From Actinobacillus genomosp. 2 (lineage in GTDB: Bacteria; Pseudomonadota; Gammaproteobacteria; Enterobacterales; Pasteurellaceae), in contig NZ_CP103807.1 in NCBI RefSeq assembly GCF_029773605.1, positions 62,001 through 126,000 of the forward strand: a DNA stretch of 64,000 nt, given 5' to 3'. Position 1 is the stretch's first letter; every line of letters starts with the position of its first letter. Positions 27,569 to 36,039 of this stretch are shown here, one piece after another. Below the pieces are notes generated by a model. That model made no database searches, had not been told where the DNA came from, and saw only the letters and a list, made by a program, of their open reading frames with translations. The translations under genes were made by a program, and so were the position numbers.

Positions 27569-28966
27569 ATGCCAGAAACCAAGCAATTTAAAGAAGATGT
27601 TGCTAAAAATCGCAGGAATACCATCATTTATATTTTGGATGTGATTCTATTTTTAGCATTACTAAATTTCCTACCTTTTGAACCTGCTCCGACTAAAGCT
27701 CTTGCTTTGCTTGCGTTTGTAGCGGTTCTATGGCTTACCGAAGCAATGCATGTCACCATTACCGCACTATTTATTCCGGTACTTTCCGTATTTTTAGGTT
27801 TGGTTGAATCCAAACAGGCATTAGTTGCATTTGCAGATCCGACAATTTTCCTGTTCTTTGGCGGTTTTGCTTTAGCAACCGCATTGCATATTCAAAAAAT
27901 TGATAAATTAATTGCCAATAAAATTATGGCACTGGCTAAAGGTAATTTATTTGTTGCGGTGCTTTATTTATTCCTTGTAACCGCCGTGCTTTCAATGTGG
28001 ATGAGTAATACCGCTACCGCAGCAATGATGTTACCGCTTGCTTTAGGCTTATTAAGTAATATGGATAAAGAACGTGATCACAACACTTTCGCCTTTGTGA
28101 TTTTAGGTATTGCTTATAGTGCCGGTCTTGGCGGTATGGGAACTTTGGTAGGAAGTCCGCCGAATGCGATTGCCGCTTCACAACTAGGCATCGGTTTTGC
28201 TGAATGGTTGATTTACGGTTTACCGATGGTCGCTATTTTATTGCCAATGGCATTGGTCGTGTTGTATTTTAACTTCCGTCCTAAATTCTCAGGAAGTTTT
28301 GAATATCACGCAGAAGAAATTCCAATGAATCGTAAACGTATTATTACTTTAAGTATTTTTGTGGTAATCGCTCTCTGCTGGGTTTTTGGCGAACAAGTGA
28401 ATAGCTTTATTTCGCCATTATTAGGTTTATCTAAGAATATCGGTAGCTTTGATAGTATGGTGGCAATGATTGCTGCGCTTGCTCTATGTACCTCACGAGT
28501 AACGACTTGGAGCCAATTACAAGAAGGAACAGAATGGGGGGTATTGTTCCTATTCGGTGGTGGTTTAACCTTAAGTTATGTATTAAGCCATACCGGTGCG
28601 AGTAAAATTATGGCGGAAGGTATTGTTTCGCTTATTGAAGGCAAACACTATTATATTATTTGCTTAATCATTGCGGCATTTATCGTATGTTTAACCGAAT
28701 TTACCTCAAATACAGCGAGTGCGGCGTTATTAGTGCCGATTTTTATCTCGATTGCAGAGTCATTAAATCTTGACCCTCGTGCGTTTGCTTTAATTATCGG
28801 TTTTGGTGCTTCCTGTGCCTTTATGATGCCGGTCGGTACACCTCCGAATGCGATTGCATTTAGTACAGGTGTTGTCACACAACGTGATATGTTGCGTTCT
28901 TATAAACTCAGTATCGTCTGTATCCTAGTTATTTCGTTTATTGGCTATTTCTTTTGGTTAGAATAG
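27569..28966 (+). CDS. DASS/SLC13-family anion:sodium symporter, paralogue 2
   Basis: 465 residues, close to paralogue 1 throughout (MWMSNTATAAMMLPLA, GSPPNAI, EFTSNTASAALLVPIFISIAE, PVGTPPNAIAF). All sodium and substrate motifs are intact, with both SNT triplets and both PPN motifs. The gene has its own upstream hairpin terminator and a CRP-like promoter, so it can be expressed independently of paralogue 1. GGGGGAC precedes the ATG as a weak ribosome site. It may carry a related dicarboxylate; I cannot say which. Confidence 0.92.
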   Translation: MPETKQFKEDVAKNRRNTIIYILDVILFLALLNFLPFEPAPTKALALLAFVAVLWLTEAMHVTITALFIPVLSVFLGLVESKQALVAFADPTIFLFFGGFALATALHIQKIDKLIANKIMALAKGNLFVAVLYLFLVTAVLSMWMSNTATAAMMLPLALGLLSNMDKERDHNTFAFVILGIAYSAGLGGMGTLVGSPPNAIAASQLGIGFAEWLIYGLPMVAILLPMALVVLYFNFRPKFSGSFEYHAEEIPMNRKRIITLSIFVVIALCWVFGEQVNSFISPLLGLSKNIGSFDSMVAMIAALALCTSRVTTWSQLQEGTEWGVLFLFGGGLTLSYVLSHTGASKIMAEGIVSLIEGKHYYIICLIIAAFIVCLTEFTSNTASAALLVPIFISIAESLNLDPRAFALIIGFGASCAFMMPVGTPPNAIAFSTGVVTQRDMLRSYKLSIVCILVISFIGYFFWLE

Positions 28967-29001
28967 ATTAATAGACTGTAAAAAAGCGTAGTGTATTAGT
29001 G

Positions 29002-29056
29002 ATCTGCATCCCAAAAGTTGGACTAAACATCCAACGGATTAAGGTGCAGATTTTTT
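29002..29056 (+). terminator. nested hairpin terminator after DASS paralogue 2
   Basis: Outer arms ATCTGCATCC and GGTGCAGAT enclose an inner hairpin GTTGGA-ctaaaca-TCCAAC, and a T-run follows. The CTGCAYCCCAAAAGTTGGAC string resembles inverted-repeat ends of IS3-family elements, so this may be an insertion-sequence remnant used as terminator. Confidence 0.72.
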
Positions 29057-29257
29057 ATATGTGATTTGATTGTTTATTCGTGTTTTTTAACTTTTTATTC
29101 TATTTTTTAGGGATTGGTTACGATATTTTTGCATAATTAATGATTGAAGCAGTTTCATAAAAGAATTTGTTAATTTTCCTCTTTACTTTTGTTAAAAATC
29201 AGTTATTGTCGAATTTAGCGTCTAAAAATGAATATGCAAACAATTAGAGGTATCATT

Positions 29258-30646
29258 ATGTCGAAAACTACGAAGAATCCTATACGAGGCGTTACTATCT
29301 TAACGCTTGATTTGATCTTGTTTTTTACGTTATTAAAGTTATTGCCGTTTGCTCCGCAAGAAAATAAAGGATTGGCTTTATTGATCTTTGTGGGTATTTT
29401 GTGGCTAACGGAAGCCTTTAATATCACCGTCACGTCTTTAATGGTACCTATCTTCGCCATTTTCTTAAATGTTCTATCTACTAAAGCTGCTTTTGCTCCT
29501 TTCTCCGAACCGATTATCTTTATGTTCTTTGGCGGTTTTGTTATCGCGGCGGTATTAAATATTCACCAAATTGATCTTTGGATTGCTAATCATGTTATTC
29601 GTTTGGCAAAAGGAAATTTAAAACGCACAATTATCTACTTATTTGCAGTAACTGCAGGGCTTTCACTCTTTATCAATAATACGGCGGTTGCCGCATTAAT
29701 GTTGCCACTTTCTTTAGGCATTTTGCACCAATTAGATTTTAAACAACATCGTAAAATTTATGTATTTGTCTTACTTGGTATTGCATTTAGTTCGAGTATC
29801 GGTGGAATGGGTACTGTTGTAGGATCTGCACCTAATGCGATTTTAGCTTCTTATATTAAAGTTTCATTTTCCGAGTGGCTTGCTTACGGTATGCCAGTCG
29901 CTATTTTGTTACTGATTTCCATGGTTATCGCACTACTTATTGTTCTTCGCCCTAATTTTAATGTTCATTTTGAAGCAAAAGTAGAAAATATTCCGTTAAC
30001 ACCTAAACGTTTAACAACCTTAATTGTATTCTGTGTCACAGCAATTTTATTAACATTCAGCAGTGTAATTGAACCGATGGTACGTCAATTTTTAGCGTTA
30101 AAAGAATCGATTAAAAGTTTCGATGCGGTCATAGCAATGATTGCGGTTATCGTGCTTTGTATTACCAATACAGCAACATGGTCGCAAATTCAGGAACGTG
30201 CAGAGTGGGGCGTTTTAATGTTATTCGGTGGTGGTTTAACCCTTGGGATTGTGTTGAAAGATACCGGAGCAAGTAAAATTTTGGCTGACGGTATTGTGAA
30301 TTATATTGGTAATAAACACTGGTTAATTATGACATTATCAATGGCGGCATTTATTGTATTTCTAACCGAATTTACCTCTAATACTGCGAGTGCGGCATTA
30401 ATGATGCCGATTTTTATCTCAGTAGCAAATTCTCTCGGTCTACCGCCGATTTCATTAGCTGCCATTATTGCTTGTGGTGCGTCTGCTGCCTTTATGTTGC
30501 CGATAGCAACACCACCAAATGCGATTGTATTTGCTACTGGTTATATTAAACAAAGTGAAATGGTAAAAGTTGGACTAATCCTTAACTTACTCTGTGTAGT
30601 AATTTTAGGTTGTATGTCATATTTCTTCTGGACTACATGGTGGTAG
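29258..30646 (+). CDS. DASS/SLC13-family transporter, paralogue 3 (divergent site)
   Basis: 462 residues from the ATG at 29258, which has AGAGG at the right distance and gives the same length as the other two; an ATG ten codons earlier is less likely. The fold pattern is the same, but the first SNT triplet is NNT (N140-N141-T142) and the first PPN motif is APN (A191-P192-N193), while the second SNT (EFTSNTASAALMMP) and TPPNA are kept. The first triplet is part of the sodium/substrate site in the family, so a changed cation or substrate is likely. It lacks the CRP-like promoter geometry of the first two. Confidence 0.9.
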   Translation: MSKTTKNPIRGVTILTLDLILFFTLLKLLPFAPQENKGLALLIFVGILWLTEAFNITVTSLMVPIFAIFLNVLSTKAAFAPFSEPIIFMFFGGFVIAAVLNIHQIDLWIANHVIRLAKGNLKRTIIYLFAVTAGLSLFINNTAVAALMLPLSLGILHQLDFKQHRKIYVFVLLGIAFSSSIGGMGTVVGSAPNAILASYIKVSFSEWLAYGMPVAILLLISMVIALLIVLRPNFNVHFEAKVENIPLTPKRLTTLIVFCVTAILLTFSSVIEPMVRQFLALKESIKSFDAVIAMIAVIVLCITNTATWSQIQERAEWGVLMLFGGGLTLGIVLKDTGASKILADGIVNYIGNKHWLIMTLSMAAFIVFLTEFTSNTASAALMMPIFISVANSLGLPPISLAAIIACGASAAFMLPIATPPNAIVFATGYIKQSEMVKVGLILNLLCVVILGCMSYFFWTTWW

Positions 30647-30755
30647 ATACTCCATTTGGAGTAATTGGAGGGTGTAAGCGGTTAAAAACTGTTTGTTTTT
30701 TTACAAAATCATTCAAGAATTTGATCTACATTCGCCCAAAATAGGTAGAAAATGA

Positions 30756-30761
30756 TATAAT
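30756..30761 (+). promoter_or_regulatory. -10 element upstream of pgk
   Basis: A consensus TATAAT 44 bases before the pgk ATG. No good -35 at 17 bases (only TTCGCC nearby), so only the -10 is claimed. Confidence 0.5.
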
Positions 30762-30804
30762 TATAACGTTTTATTTTTGAAACTTAAAAAAAGAGGAACT
30801 TACT

Positions 30805-31980
30805 ATGTCAGTTATTAAAATGGCAGACCTTGATCTTGCGGGCAAACGTTTATTTATCCGTGCTGATTTAAACGTACCAGTAAAAGATGGCAAAGTGACA
30901 TCTGACGCACGTATCCGTGCAACCATTCCTACCTTAAAATTAGCCTTACAAAAAGGCGCAAAAGTAATGGTAACTTCTCACTTAGGTCGTCCAACTGAGG
31001 GTGTTTTCGAAGAAGCAAATTCTTTACAGCCTGTAGTTGATTACTTAAACGCATCAGATTTAGGTGTTCCGGTACGTTTAGTTCGCGACTATTTAGACGG
31101 TGTTGAAGTCGCTGAAAATGAAATCGTGGTACTTGAAAACGTACGTATTAATAAAGGTGAGAAGAAAAATGATCCTGAATTAGCGAAAAAATATGCAGCA
31201 CTTTGTGATGTATTCGTTATGGATGCGTTTGGTACGGCTCACCGTGCTGAAGGTTCTACTTACGGTGTGGCACAATTTGCACCGGTTGCATGTGCAGGCC
31301 CGTTATTAGCGGCAGAATTAGATGCTTTAGGCAAAGCATTAAAAGAGCCACAACGCCCGATGCTAGCAATCGTAGGTGGTTCAAAAGTTTCGACTAAATT
31401 AACTGTTTTAGATAGCCTTTCAAAAATCGCTGACCAATTAATCGTGGGTGGTGGTATCGCTAATACTTTCATCGCGGCTGAAGGCCATGCTGTAGGTAAA
31501 TCTTTATATGAAGCGGATTTAATTCCTGAAGCAAAACGTTTAGCGGCAGCAACTAATATTCCTGTTCCTGTTGATGTGCGTGTTGGTACAGAATTTTCTG
31601 AAACTGCTCCGGCAACTGAAAAAGCAGTGTCTGAGGTTCAGGCGGATGAATCAATTTTTGATATCGGTGATAAATCAGCAGAAGAATTGGCAAATATCAT
31701 TAAATCTGCAAAAACTATTCTTTGGAATGGCCCAGTTGGTGTATTTGAATTTCCTAACTTCCGTAAAGGTACAGAAGTGATTTCAAATGCAATCGCAGAA
31801 GCAACAGCAAATGGGGCATTCTCAATCGCAGGCGGCGGTGATACGTTAGCAGCAATCGATTTATTCGGTATTGCAGATAAAATCTCTTATATTTCAACAG
31901 GTGGCGGTGCGTTCTTAGAATTTGTAGAAGGCAAAGTATTACCGGCAGTTGAAATTTTAGAGAAACGTGCAAACGGCTAA
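30805..31980 (+). CDS. pgk: phosphoglycerate kinase
   Basis: Glycolytic enzyme converting 1,3-bisphosphoglycerate and ADP to 3-phosphoglycerate and ATP. The 391-residue protein has [13 protein letters not shown] near the N-terminus, the substrate-binding SHLGRP, the hinge region and the C-terminal nucleotide loop GGGDTLAAI with [18 protein letters not shown] precedes the ATG. It is followed by fbaA after 152 bases that hold a large imperfect inverted repeat; pgk-fba is a conserved glycolytic pair. Confidence 0.97.
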   Translation: MSVIKMADLDLAGKRLFIRADLNVPVKDGKVTSDARIRATIPTLKLALQKGAKVMVTSHLGRPTEGVFEEANSLQPVVDYLNASDLGVPVRLVRDYLDGVEVAENEIVVLENVRINKGEKKNDPELAKKYAALCDVFVMDAFGTAHRAEGSTYGVAQFAPVACAGPLLAAELDALGKALKEPQRPMLAIVGGSKVSTKLTVLDSLSKIADQLIVGGGIANTFIAAEGHAVGKSLYEADLIPEAKRLAAATNIPVPVDVRVGTEFSETAPATEKAVSEVQADESIFDIGDKSAEELANIIKSAKTILWNGPVGVFEFPNFRKGTEVISNAIAEATANGAFSIAGGGDTLAAIDLFGIADKISYISTGGGAFLEFVEGKVLPAVEILEKRANG

Positions 31981-31987
31981 TTCTTTA

Positions 31988-32098
31988 ACTCTCCCTCTTT
32001 GAAAAAGAGGGGGGCTGGGGGGAGATTTTACAAGCGGTGATTTTTCTCCGATTTTTTACAAATCTCCCCTAACCCCTCTTCACTAAAGAGGGGAATAA
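31988..32098. repeat. imperfect inverted repeat between pgk and fbaA
   Basis: CTCCCTCTTTGAAAAAGAGG...GGGGGGAGATTTT and the mirrored ACAAATCTCCCC...CCCCTCTTCACTAAAGAGG form arms of about 36 bases with a loop that holds an uptake-signal core ACAAGCGGT (32031). Each arm also has a small hairpin. This resembles a non-autonomous repeat element rather than a simple terminator. Confidence 0.78.
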
Positions 32099-32132
32099 TT
32101 TTGAATTTATTAACACTATAGGAAACTCAAAA

Positions 32133-33209
32133 ATGGCATTATTAGACATCGTAAAACCGGGTGTGGTAACAGGCGACGACGTTCAAAAAGTATTCGCTTA
32201 CGCTAAAGCAAATAACTTTGCAATTCCGGCAGTAAACTGTGTGGGTTCTGACTCTGTCAATGCAGTATTAGAAACTGCAGCACGTGTGAAAGCACCTGTT
32301 ATCGTTCAGTTCTCTAATGGTGGCGCACAATTCTATGCCGGTAAAGGTATTAAACCTACTTCAGGTACTCGTGCGGATGTTTTAGGTGCAATCGCAGGTG
32401 CAAAACACGTTCATGCATTAGCAGAAGAATACGGTGTTCCGGTAATTCTTCACACTGACCACGCTGCGAAAAAATTACTTCCATGGATTGACGGTTTATT
32501 AGATGCAGGTGAAAAACACTTTGCAGAAACAGGTAAACCTTTATTCTCTTCTCACATGATCGATCTTTCAGAAGAACCTATGGCTGAGAATATGGCAATT
32601 TGCCGTGAATATTTAGCTCGTATGGACAAAATGGGTATGACGCTTGAAATCGAAATCGGTATTACCGGTGGTGAAGAAGATGGTGTTGATAACTCAGATG
32701 TTGAAGAGTCTAAATTATATACTCAACCGTCAGATGTTTTATATGTTTACGATCAATTACACCCAGTAAGCCATCGTTTCACTGTTGCAGCAGCATTCGG
32801 TAACGTACACGGTGTTTACAAACCAGGTAACGTAAAATTAAAACCTTCAATCTTAGGTGCATCACAAGAGTTCGTTTCTAAAGAGCGTAATCTTCCTGCG
32901 AAATCAATCGATTTCGTATTCCATGGTGGTTCAGGTTCATCACGTGAAGAAATCCGTGAAGCAATCAGCTATGGTGCGATTAAAATGAATATCGATACAG
33001 ATACGCAATGGGCATCTTGGGATGGTATTCTTCAATTCTACAAAGCGAACGAAGCATACTTACAAGGGCAATTAGGTAACCCTGAAGGTCCTGATTCTCC
33101 AAACAAAAAATATTACGATCCACGTGTTTGGTTACGTAAAATGGAAGAATCTATGTCTAAACGCTTAGAGCAATCTTTCGAAGACTTAAACTGCGTAAAC
33201 GTTTTATAA
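32133..33209 (+). CDS. fbaA: class II fructose-bisphosphate aldolase
   Basis: A zinc-dependent aldolase that splits fructose 1,6-bisphosphate. The 358-residue protein matches E. coli FbaA: HTDHAAKK with zinc-binding histidine near residue 110, the acidic motif TGGEEDGVDNS, AFGNVHGVYKPGNVKLKP with further zinc ligands, the phosphate-binding FHGGSGSS and the NIDTDTQW segment. AGGAAACTC lies before the ATG. Strong codon bias toward common codons fits high expression. Confidence 0.97.
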   Translation: MALLDIVKPGVVTGDDVQKVFAYAKANNFAIPAVNCVGSDSVNAVLETAARVKAPVIVQFSNGGAQFYAGKGIKPTSGTRADVLGAIAGAKHVHALAEEYGVPVILHTDHAAKKLLPWIDGLLDAGEKHFAETGKPLFSSHMIDLSEEPMAENMAICREYLARMDKMGMTLEIEIGITGGEEDGVDNSDVEESKLYTQPSDVLYVYDQLHPVSHRFTVAAAFGNVHGVYKPGNVKLKPSILGASQEFVSKERNLPAKSIDFVFHGGSGSSREEIREAISYGAIKMNIDTDTQWASWDGILQFYKANEAYLQGQLGNPEGPDSPNKKYYDPRVWLRKMEESMSKRLEQSFEDLNCVNVL

Positions 33210-33232
33210 TTTCAGATTGTAAAAAGTTGACC

Positions 33233-33261
33233 AAAAAAGACCGCTTATTGGCGGTCTTTTT
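33233..33261 (+). terminator. terminator of fbaA
   Basis: AAAAAGACCGC and GCGGTCTTTTT with a 6-base loop, followed by T and C. A perfect rho-independent terminator. Confidence 0.93.
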
Positions 33262-33332
33262 CATTGCTAATTAAGAGTGGATAATTGATAATAATTTTTC
33301 AGTTATCCATTTTAAGATCCATTCCTAATCAA

Positions 33333-34127
33333 ATGCCTTTACTTGAAATTAAACACCTGAATAAGCATTTTACTGATCGAATCGGTTTATTTCGTAAACA
33401 CAACTTTTATGCAGTTAAAGATGTTTCCTTTTCTTTAGAAAGGGGGGAAACCATTGCGATTATTGGCGAAAATGGGGCGGGTAAGTCCACATTATCCAAG
33501 ATGATCGCAGGGATCACAAAACCAACTTCCGGCGAAATGATTTTCAAAGGGCAGGCACTTTACTTTGGCGATTATCGTTTTCGAGCGAAGCATATTCGAA
33601 TGATGTTCCAAGATCCGAATGATGCTTTTGATCCTAATTATAATATCGGTCAAATCTTAGATTCTCCATTACGTTTAGCCACTAATTTAAATGAAAATGA
33701 GCGTAATGAACGTATTTTCAGTACATTACGTTTAGTCGGTATGTACCCAGAACATGCTCTTATTCACATCAATGATACGTCTAGTAGTCAAAAGCAGCGG
33801 CTTGCATTGGCGAGAGCTTTAATTCTTTCTCCAGAAATTATTATTGCAGATGATACGTTAAGTACCTTAGATTTTTCGGTGAGAACGCAGTTGACTAATT
33901 TGATGCTGAATTTACAGGAACGATTAGGGATCTCATTTATTTATGTCGGGCAACATCTTGGCATCATTAAACATATCGCAGATAAATTAATGGTAATGCA
34001 CGAGGGAGAAATCGTGGAATATGGGCAGACTAAACGCATTTTGTTAGAACCGCAAAGCCCGATTACCGCACGCTTAATTGAGAGTCATTTCGGTAAAAAA
34101 TTAACGCCTGAAGCGTGGGGTGAATAA
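33333..34127 (+). CDS. sapF: SapF-like peptide ABC transporter ATPase, isolated copy
   Basis: A 264-residue ATP-binding subunit resembling SapF of the antimicrobial peptide/heme uptake system. Walker A GENGAGKST and Q loop MMFQDPNDAFDP are normal. The signature is TSSSQKQR where E. coli SapF has APGQKQR, Walker B ends ADDTL (Asp for the usual catalytic Glu) and the switch region is VGQHLG. sapABCD is absent here, while in Haemophilus sapF ends that operon. Start: MPLLEIKHL fits the family; an earlier ATG at 33285 adds sixteen residues. The protein could still serve a SapABCD encoded elsewhere. Confidence 0.85.
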   Translation: MPLLEIKHLNKHFTDRIGLFRKHNFYAVKDVSFSLERGETIAIIGENGAGKSTLSKMIAGITKPTSGEMIFKGQALYFGDYRFRAKHIRMMFQDPNDAFDPNYNIGQILDSPLRLATNLNENERNERIFSTLRLVGMYPEHALIHINDTSSSQKQRLALARALILSPEIIIADDTLSTLDFSVRTQLTNLMLNLQERLGISFIYVGQHLGIIKHIADKLMVMHEGEIVEYGQTKRILLEPQSPITARLIESHFGKKLTPEAWGE

Positions 34128-34170
34128 CGATTCAATATCTAAAATTTATATTTATAAAATAATATTAAAT

Positions 34171-34875
34171 ATGCAATACAATGAATTTATACGAGGCGTA
34201 AAAGAAGCCTCTCCGATGATGCTAGGCTTTATTCCCTTGGGGCTGGTATTAGGCGCACAAGCCTCTCAAAAGGATATGCCGTTTTATGAAATTGGTTTAC
34301 TCACTGGACTGAATTTTGCTGGTGGTTCAGAATTTGCCGCTGTGAATCTTTGGACGCATCCACTTGCAATCAGTGTAATTGTTGCTGTATCAATGCTGAT
34401 TAATAGTCGCCATATTATTATGGGGGCTGCCCTTTCTTTATATATGAAAAATATCGGTCGATTAAAATCATTAGGTTTATTATTTTTTATGACGGATGAA
34501 GTATGGGCAATGAATTTGGCTGATGCACAAAAACGTCCTGAAAAGGCAATCAGTATTCCTTATTATATGGGAACAGCAATAAGCCTTTATCTAATGTGGA
34601 TTAGCTCCAGTATGATCGGTGCTTATATTGGGCCTTTTGTCGGCGATTTAGAGAAATATGGCTTTGATATGTCTTTTACCGCAATATTTTTAGTGATGTT
34701 AAAAGGAATGTGGAAGTCATTTAAGCTTGCTCGTCCTTGGTTTGTGAGCTTATTGGTTGCAGGTTTTGTTTATCATACGGCTGATGGTGCTTGGTATGTG
34801 CTTGCGGGAGCATTATCTGGTATTTTATCTGCTTATTTTTGGCGTAAGGGAGAGAGTGAAGGGGGAACGTTATAA
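34171..34875 (+). CDS. azlC: AzlC-family branched-chain amino acid exporter, large subunit
   Basis: A 234-residue membrane protein with several hydrophobic segments and the AzlC signature FIRGVKEASPMMLGFIPLGLVLGAQA at the start, then NSRHIIMGAALSLYM. AzlCD pairs export branched-chain amino acids (and their toxic analogues) in other bacteria. Start: the ATG at 34171 agrees with the family but has no ribosome site; a GTG at 34120 overlapping the sapF stop would add seventeen AT-biased residues. Coupling to sapF may provide translation. Its stop overlaps azlD (TAATG). Confidence 0.88.
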   Translation: MQYNEFIRGVKEASPMMLGFIPLGLVLGAQASQKDMPFYEIGLLTGLNFAGGSEFAAVNLWTHPLAISVIVAVSMLINSRHIIMGAALSLYMKNIGRLKSLGLLFFMTDEVWAMNLADAQKRPEKAISIPYYMGTAISLYLMWISSSMIGAYIGPFVGDLEKYGFDMSFTAIFLVMLKGMWKSFKLARPWFVSLLVAGFVYHTADGAWYVLAGALSGILSAYFWRKGESEGGTL

Positions 34876-35168
34876 TGGAATGGAGTGTTTTTCTCACGAT
34901 TATTTTGATGGCGTTTTCCACTTATCTTACTCGTATTCTTGGCTTTCTCGTACTACGCAACCGAAAATTAAGCCGGACAACTGAAAAAGTTATGGAAGCT
35001 ATACCGGGTTGTGTTTTAATTTCGGTAATTGCACCGGTAATTATGTCTGGTGATCTTGCCAATACAATAGCGGTAATCATAACTTGTTTAGTTATGATGA
35101 AATTTTCGTTATTTCCGACTGTGGTTATTTCAATTGTGGCAACGGGATTATTGAGAGCAGTTTTATAA
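34875..35168 (+). CDS. azlD: AzlD-family small exporter subunit
   Basis: 97 residues with three or four hydrophobic segments; STYLTRILGF and EAIPGCVLISVIAPVI are typical of AzlD (DUF1206-like small partner of AzlC). The start codon overlaps the azlC stop by one base, so the two are made together. After it comes a stretch with an uptake-signal-like AAGCGGTTAAG and then the regulatory element at 35205. Confidence 0.88.
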   Translation: MEWSVFLTIILMAFSTYLTRILGFLVLRNRKLSRTTEKVMEAIPGCVLISVIAPVIMSGDLANTIAVIITCLVMMKFSLFPTVVISIVATGLLRAVL

Positions 35169-35204
35169 GGGATAAGCGGTTAAGTTTGAAAATTCTAAAC
35201 ACTT

Positions 35205-35237
35205 GCTAATTTTTTGCTAATTTTTCTTATTTAGAAT
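35205..35237 (+). promoter_or_regulatory. two-component-type promoter, site 1 (direct repeat + -10)
   Basis: GCTAATTTTTT (35205) and GCTAATTTTTC (35216) repeat with an 11-bp period; TAGAAT (35232-35237) starts 16 bases after the second repeat. The same layout occurs at 37446 and 37615. The 11-bp period and the position over the -35 region resemble PmrA-type boxes. Confidence 0.78.
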
Positions 35238-35243
35238 GCTCTG

Positions 35244-35323
35244 TATCGGAACTGCTAAGCCGATATGTTTTTTTCACAATGATTCTTAAAAGCTCAAGTC
35301 AATTTTGGTTTGAGCTTTTTTTT
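35244..35323 (+). ncRNA. small-RNA-like element, copy 1
   Basis: Begins at the predicted +1 with the hairpin TATCGG-aactgctaag-CCGATA, followed by a U-rich run, and ends in a rho-independent terminator (AAGCTCAA / TTGAGCTT and a long T-run). About 80 nt. The hairpin and its 10-base loop are the same in copy 2 at 37485. It could be an independent RNA or a leader with attenuator for the regulator gene at 35363, which has a separate TATAAT at 35329-35334. Confidence 0.6.
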
Positions 35324-35362
35324 CATTATATAATCACTTTCAATACTAAATAGGGGAATATT

Positions 35363-36031
35363 ATGCGAGTTTTATTAGTTGAAGATGATTCAATGATTGC
35401 AAATGTGGTCGAAGATAGCTTAAAAGATATCGGCTATGCTGTAGATTGGGTCAATAATGGTAATGTAGCTGAAACAGCTTTGCGAGATCAAACGTATGAT
35501 ATGGTATTGCTAGATTTAGGATTACCCGGACAAGATGGGCTACTCGTGTTACAACATGTCCGTAATCTAAAAAATAGTACACCTATTTTAATTATGACTG
35601 CCCGTGATGATATTAGTAGCCGTCTAGCTGGGTTAGATGGTGGTGCGGACGATTATTTGGTCAAACCTTTTGATTTATCGGAGTTGCATGCCCGAATGAG
35701 AGCGATTATCCGTCGTCATAGTGGACAGGCAACACCAAAACCAAGTAATGGAGTGCTAACGTTAGATCCACAAACTTACCAAGTGGATATTATAGGGCAA
35801 AATGAACCTGTCGCACTGACCAATAAGGAGTTTGCAATTTTGCAGGCCTTGGTATTACGTCAAGGCATTATTCTTTCTCGATCGGATTTGGAAGACAAGC
35901 TTTATGGATGGGGAGAAGAAGTAGAAAGTAATGCTGTGGATTTTCTTATTCACGCTATTCGTAAAAAAATTGGTAAAAGCCATATTAAAAATGTGCGTGG
36001 TGTGGGCTGGTTAGTACCAAAAGAAAGTTAG
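35363..36031 (+). CDS. OmpR-family response regulator (QseB/PmrA-like)
   Basis: 222 residues. The receiver has D7-D8 and acceptor D51 (LLDLGLPG), T in MTARDD and K in YLVKPFD; the C-terminal winged helix ends with NAVDFLIHAIRKKIGKSHIKNVRGVGWLV. The sequence is closest in type to QseB and PmrA (BasR), which bind 11-bp direct repeats. The kinase gene follows after eight bases. Three matching direct-repeat promoters lie within 2.5 kb, upstream of itself and of eptA, so these are its likely targets; that link is inference. GGGGAA precedes the ATG. Confidence 0.93.
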   Translation: MRVLLVEDDSMIANVVEDSLKDIGYAVDWVNNGNVAETALRDQTYDMVLLDLGLPGQDGLLVLQHVRNLKNSTPILIMTARDDISSRLAGLDGGADDYLVKPFDLSELHARMRAIIRRHSGQATPKPSNGVLTLDPQTYQVDIIGQNEPVALTNKEFAILQALVLRQGIILSRSDLEDKLYGWGEEVESNAVDFLIHAIRKKIGKSHIKNVRGVGWLVPKES

Positions 36032-36039
36032 GGGAAGTA

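Noticed and set aside
34120-34170. GTG start extending AzlC by seventeen residues
   Set aside because: The extension is AT-biased and unlike AzlC proteins. Kept as an alternative because the ATG at 34171 lacks a ribosome site.
35244-35323. Reading the element only as the terminator of azlCD
   Set aside because: The same structure with the same promoter spacing recurs at 37446-37559, where no azl gene precedes it.
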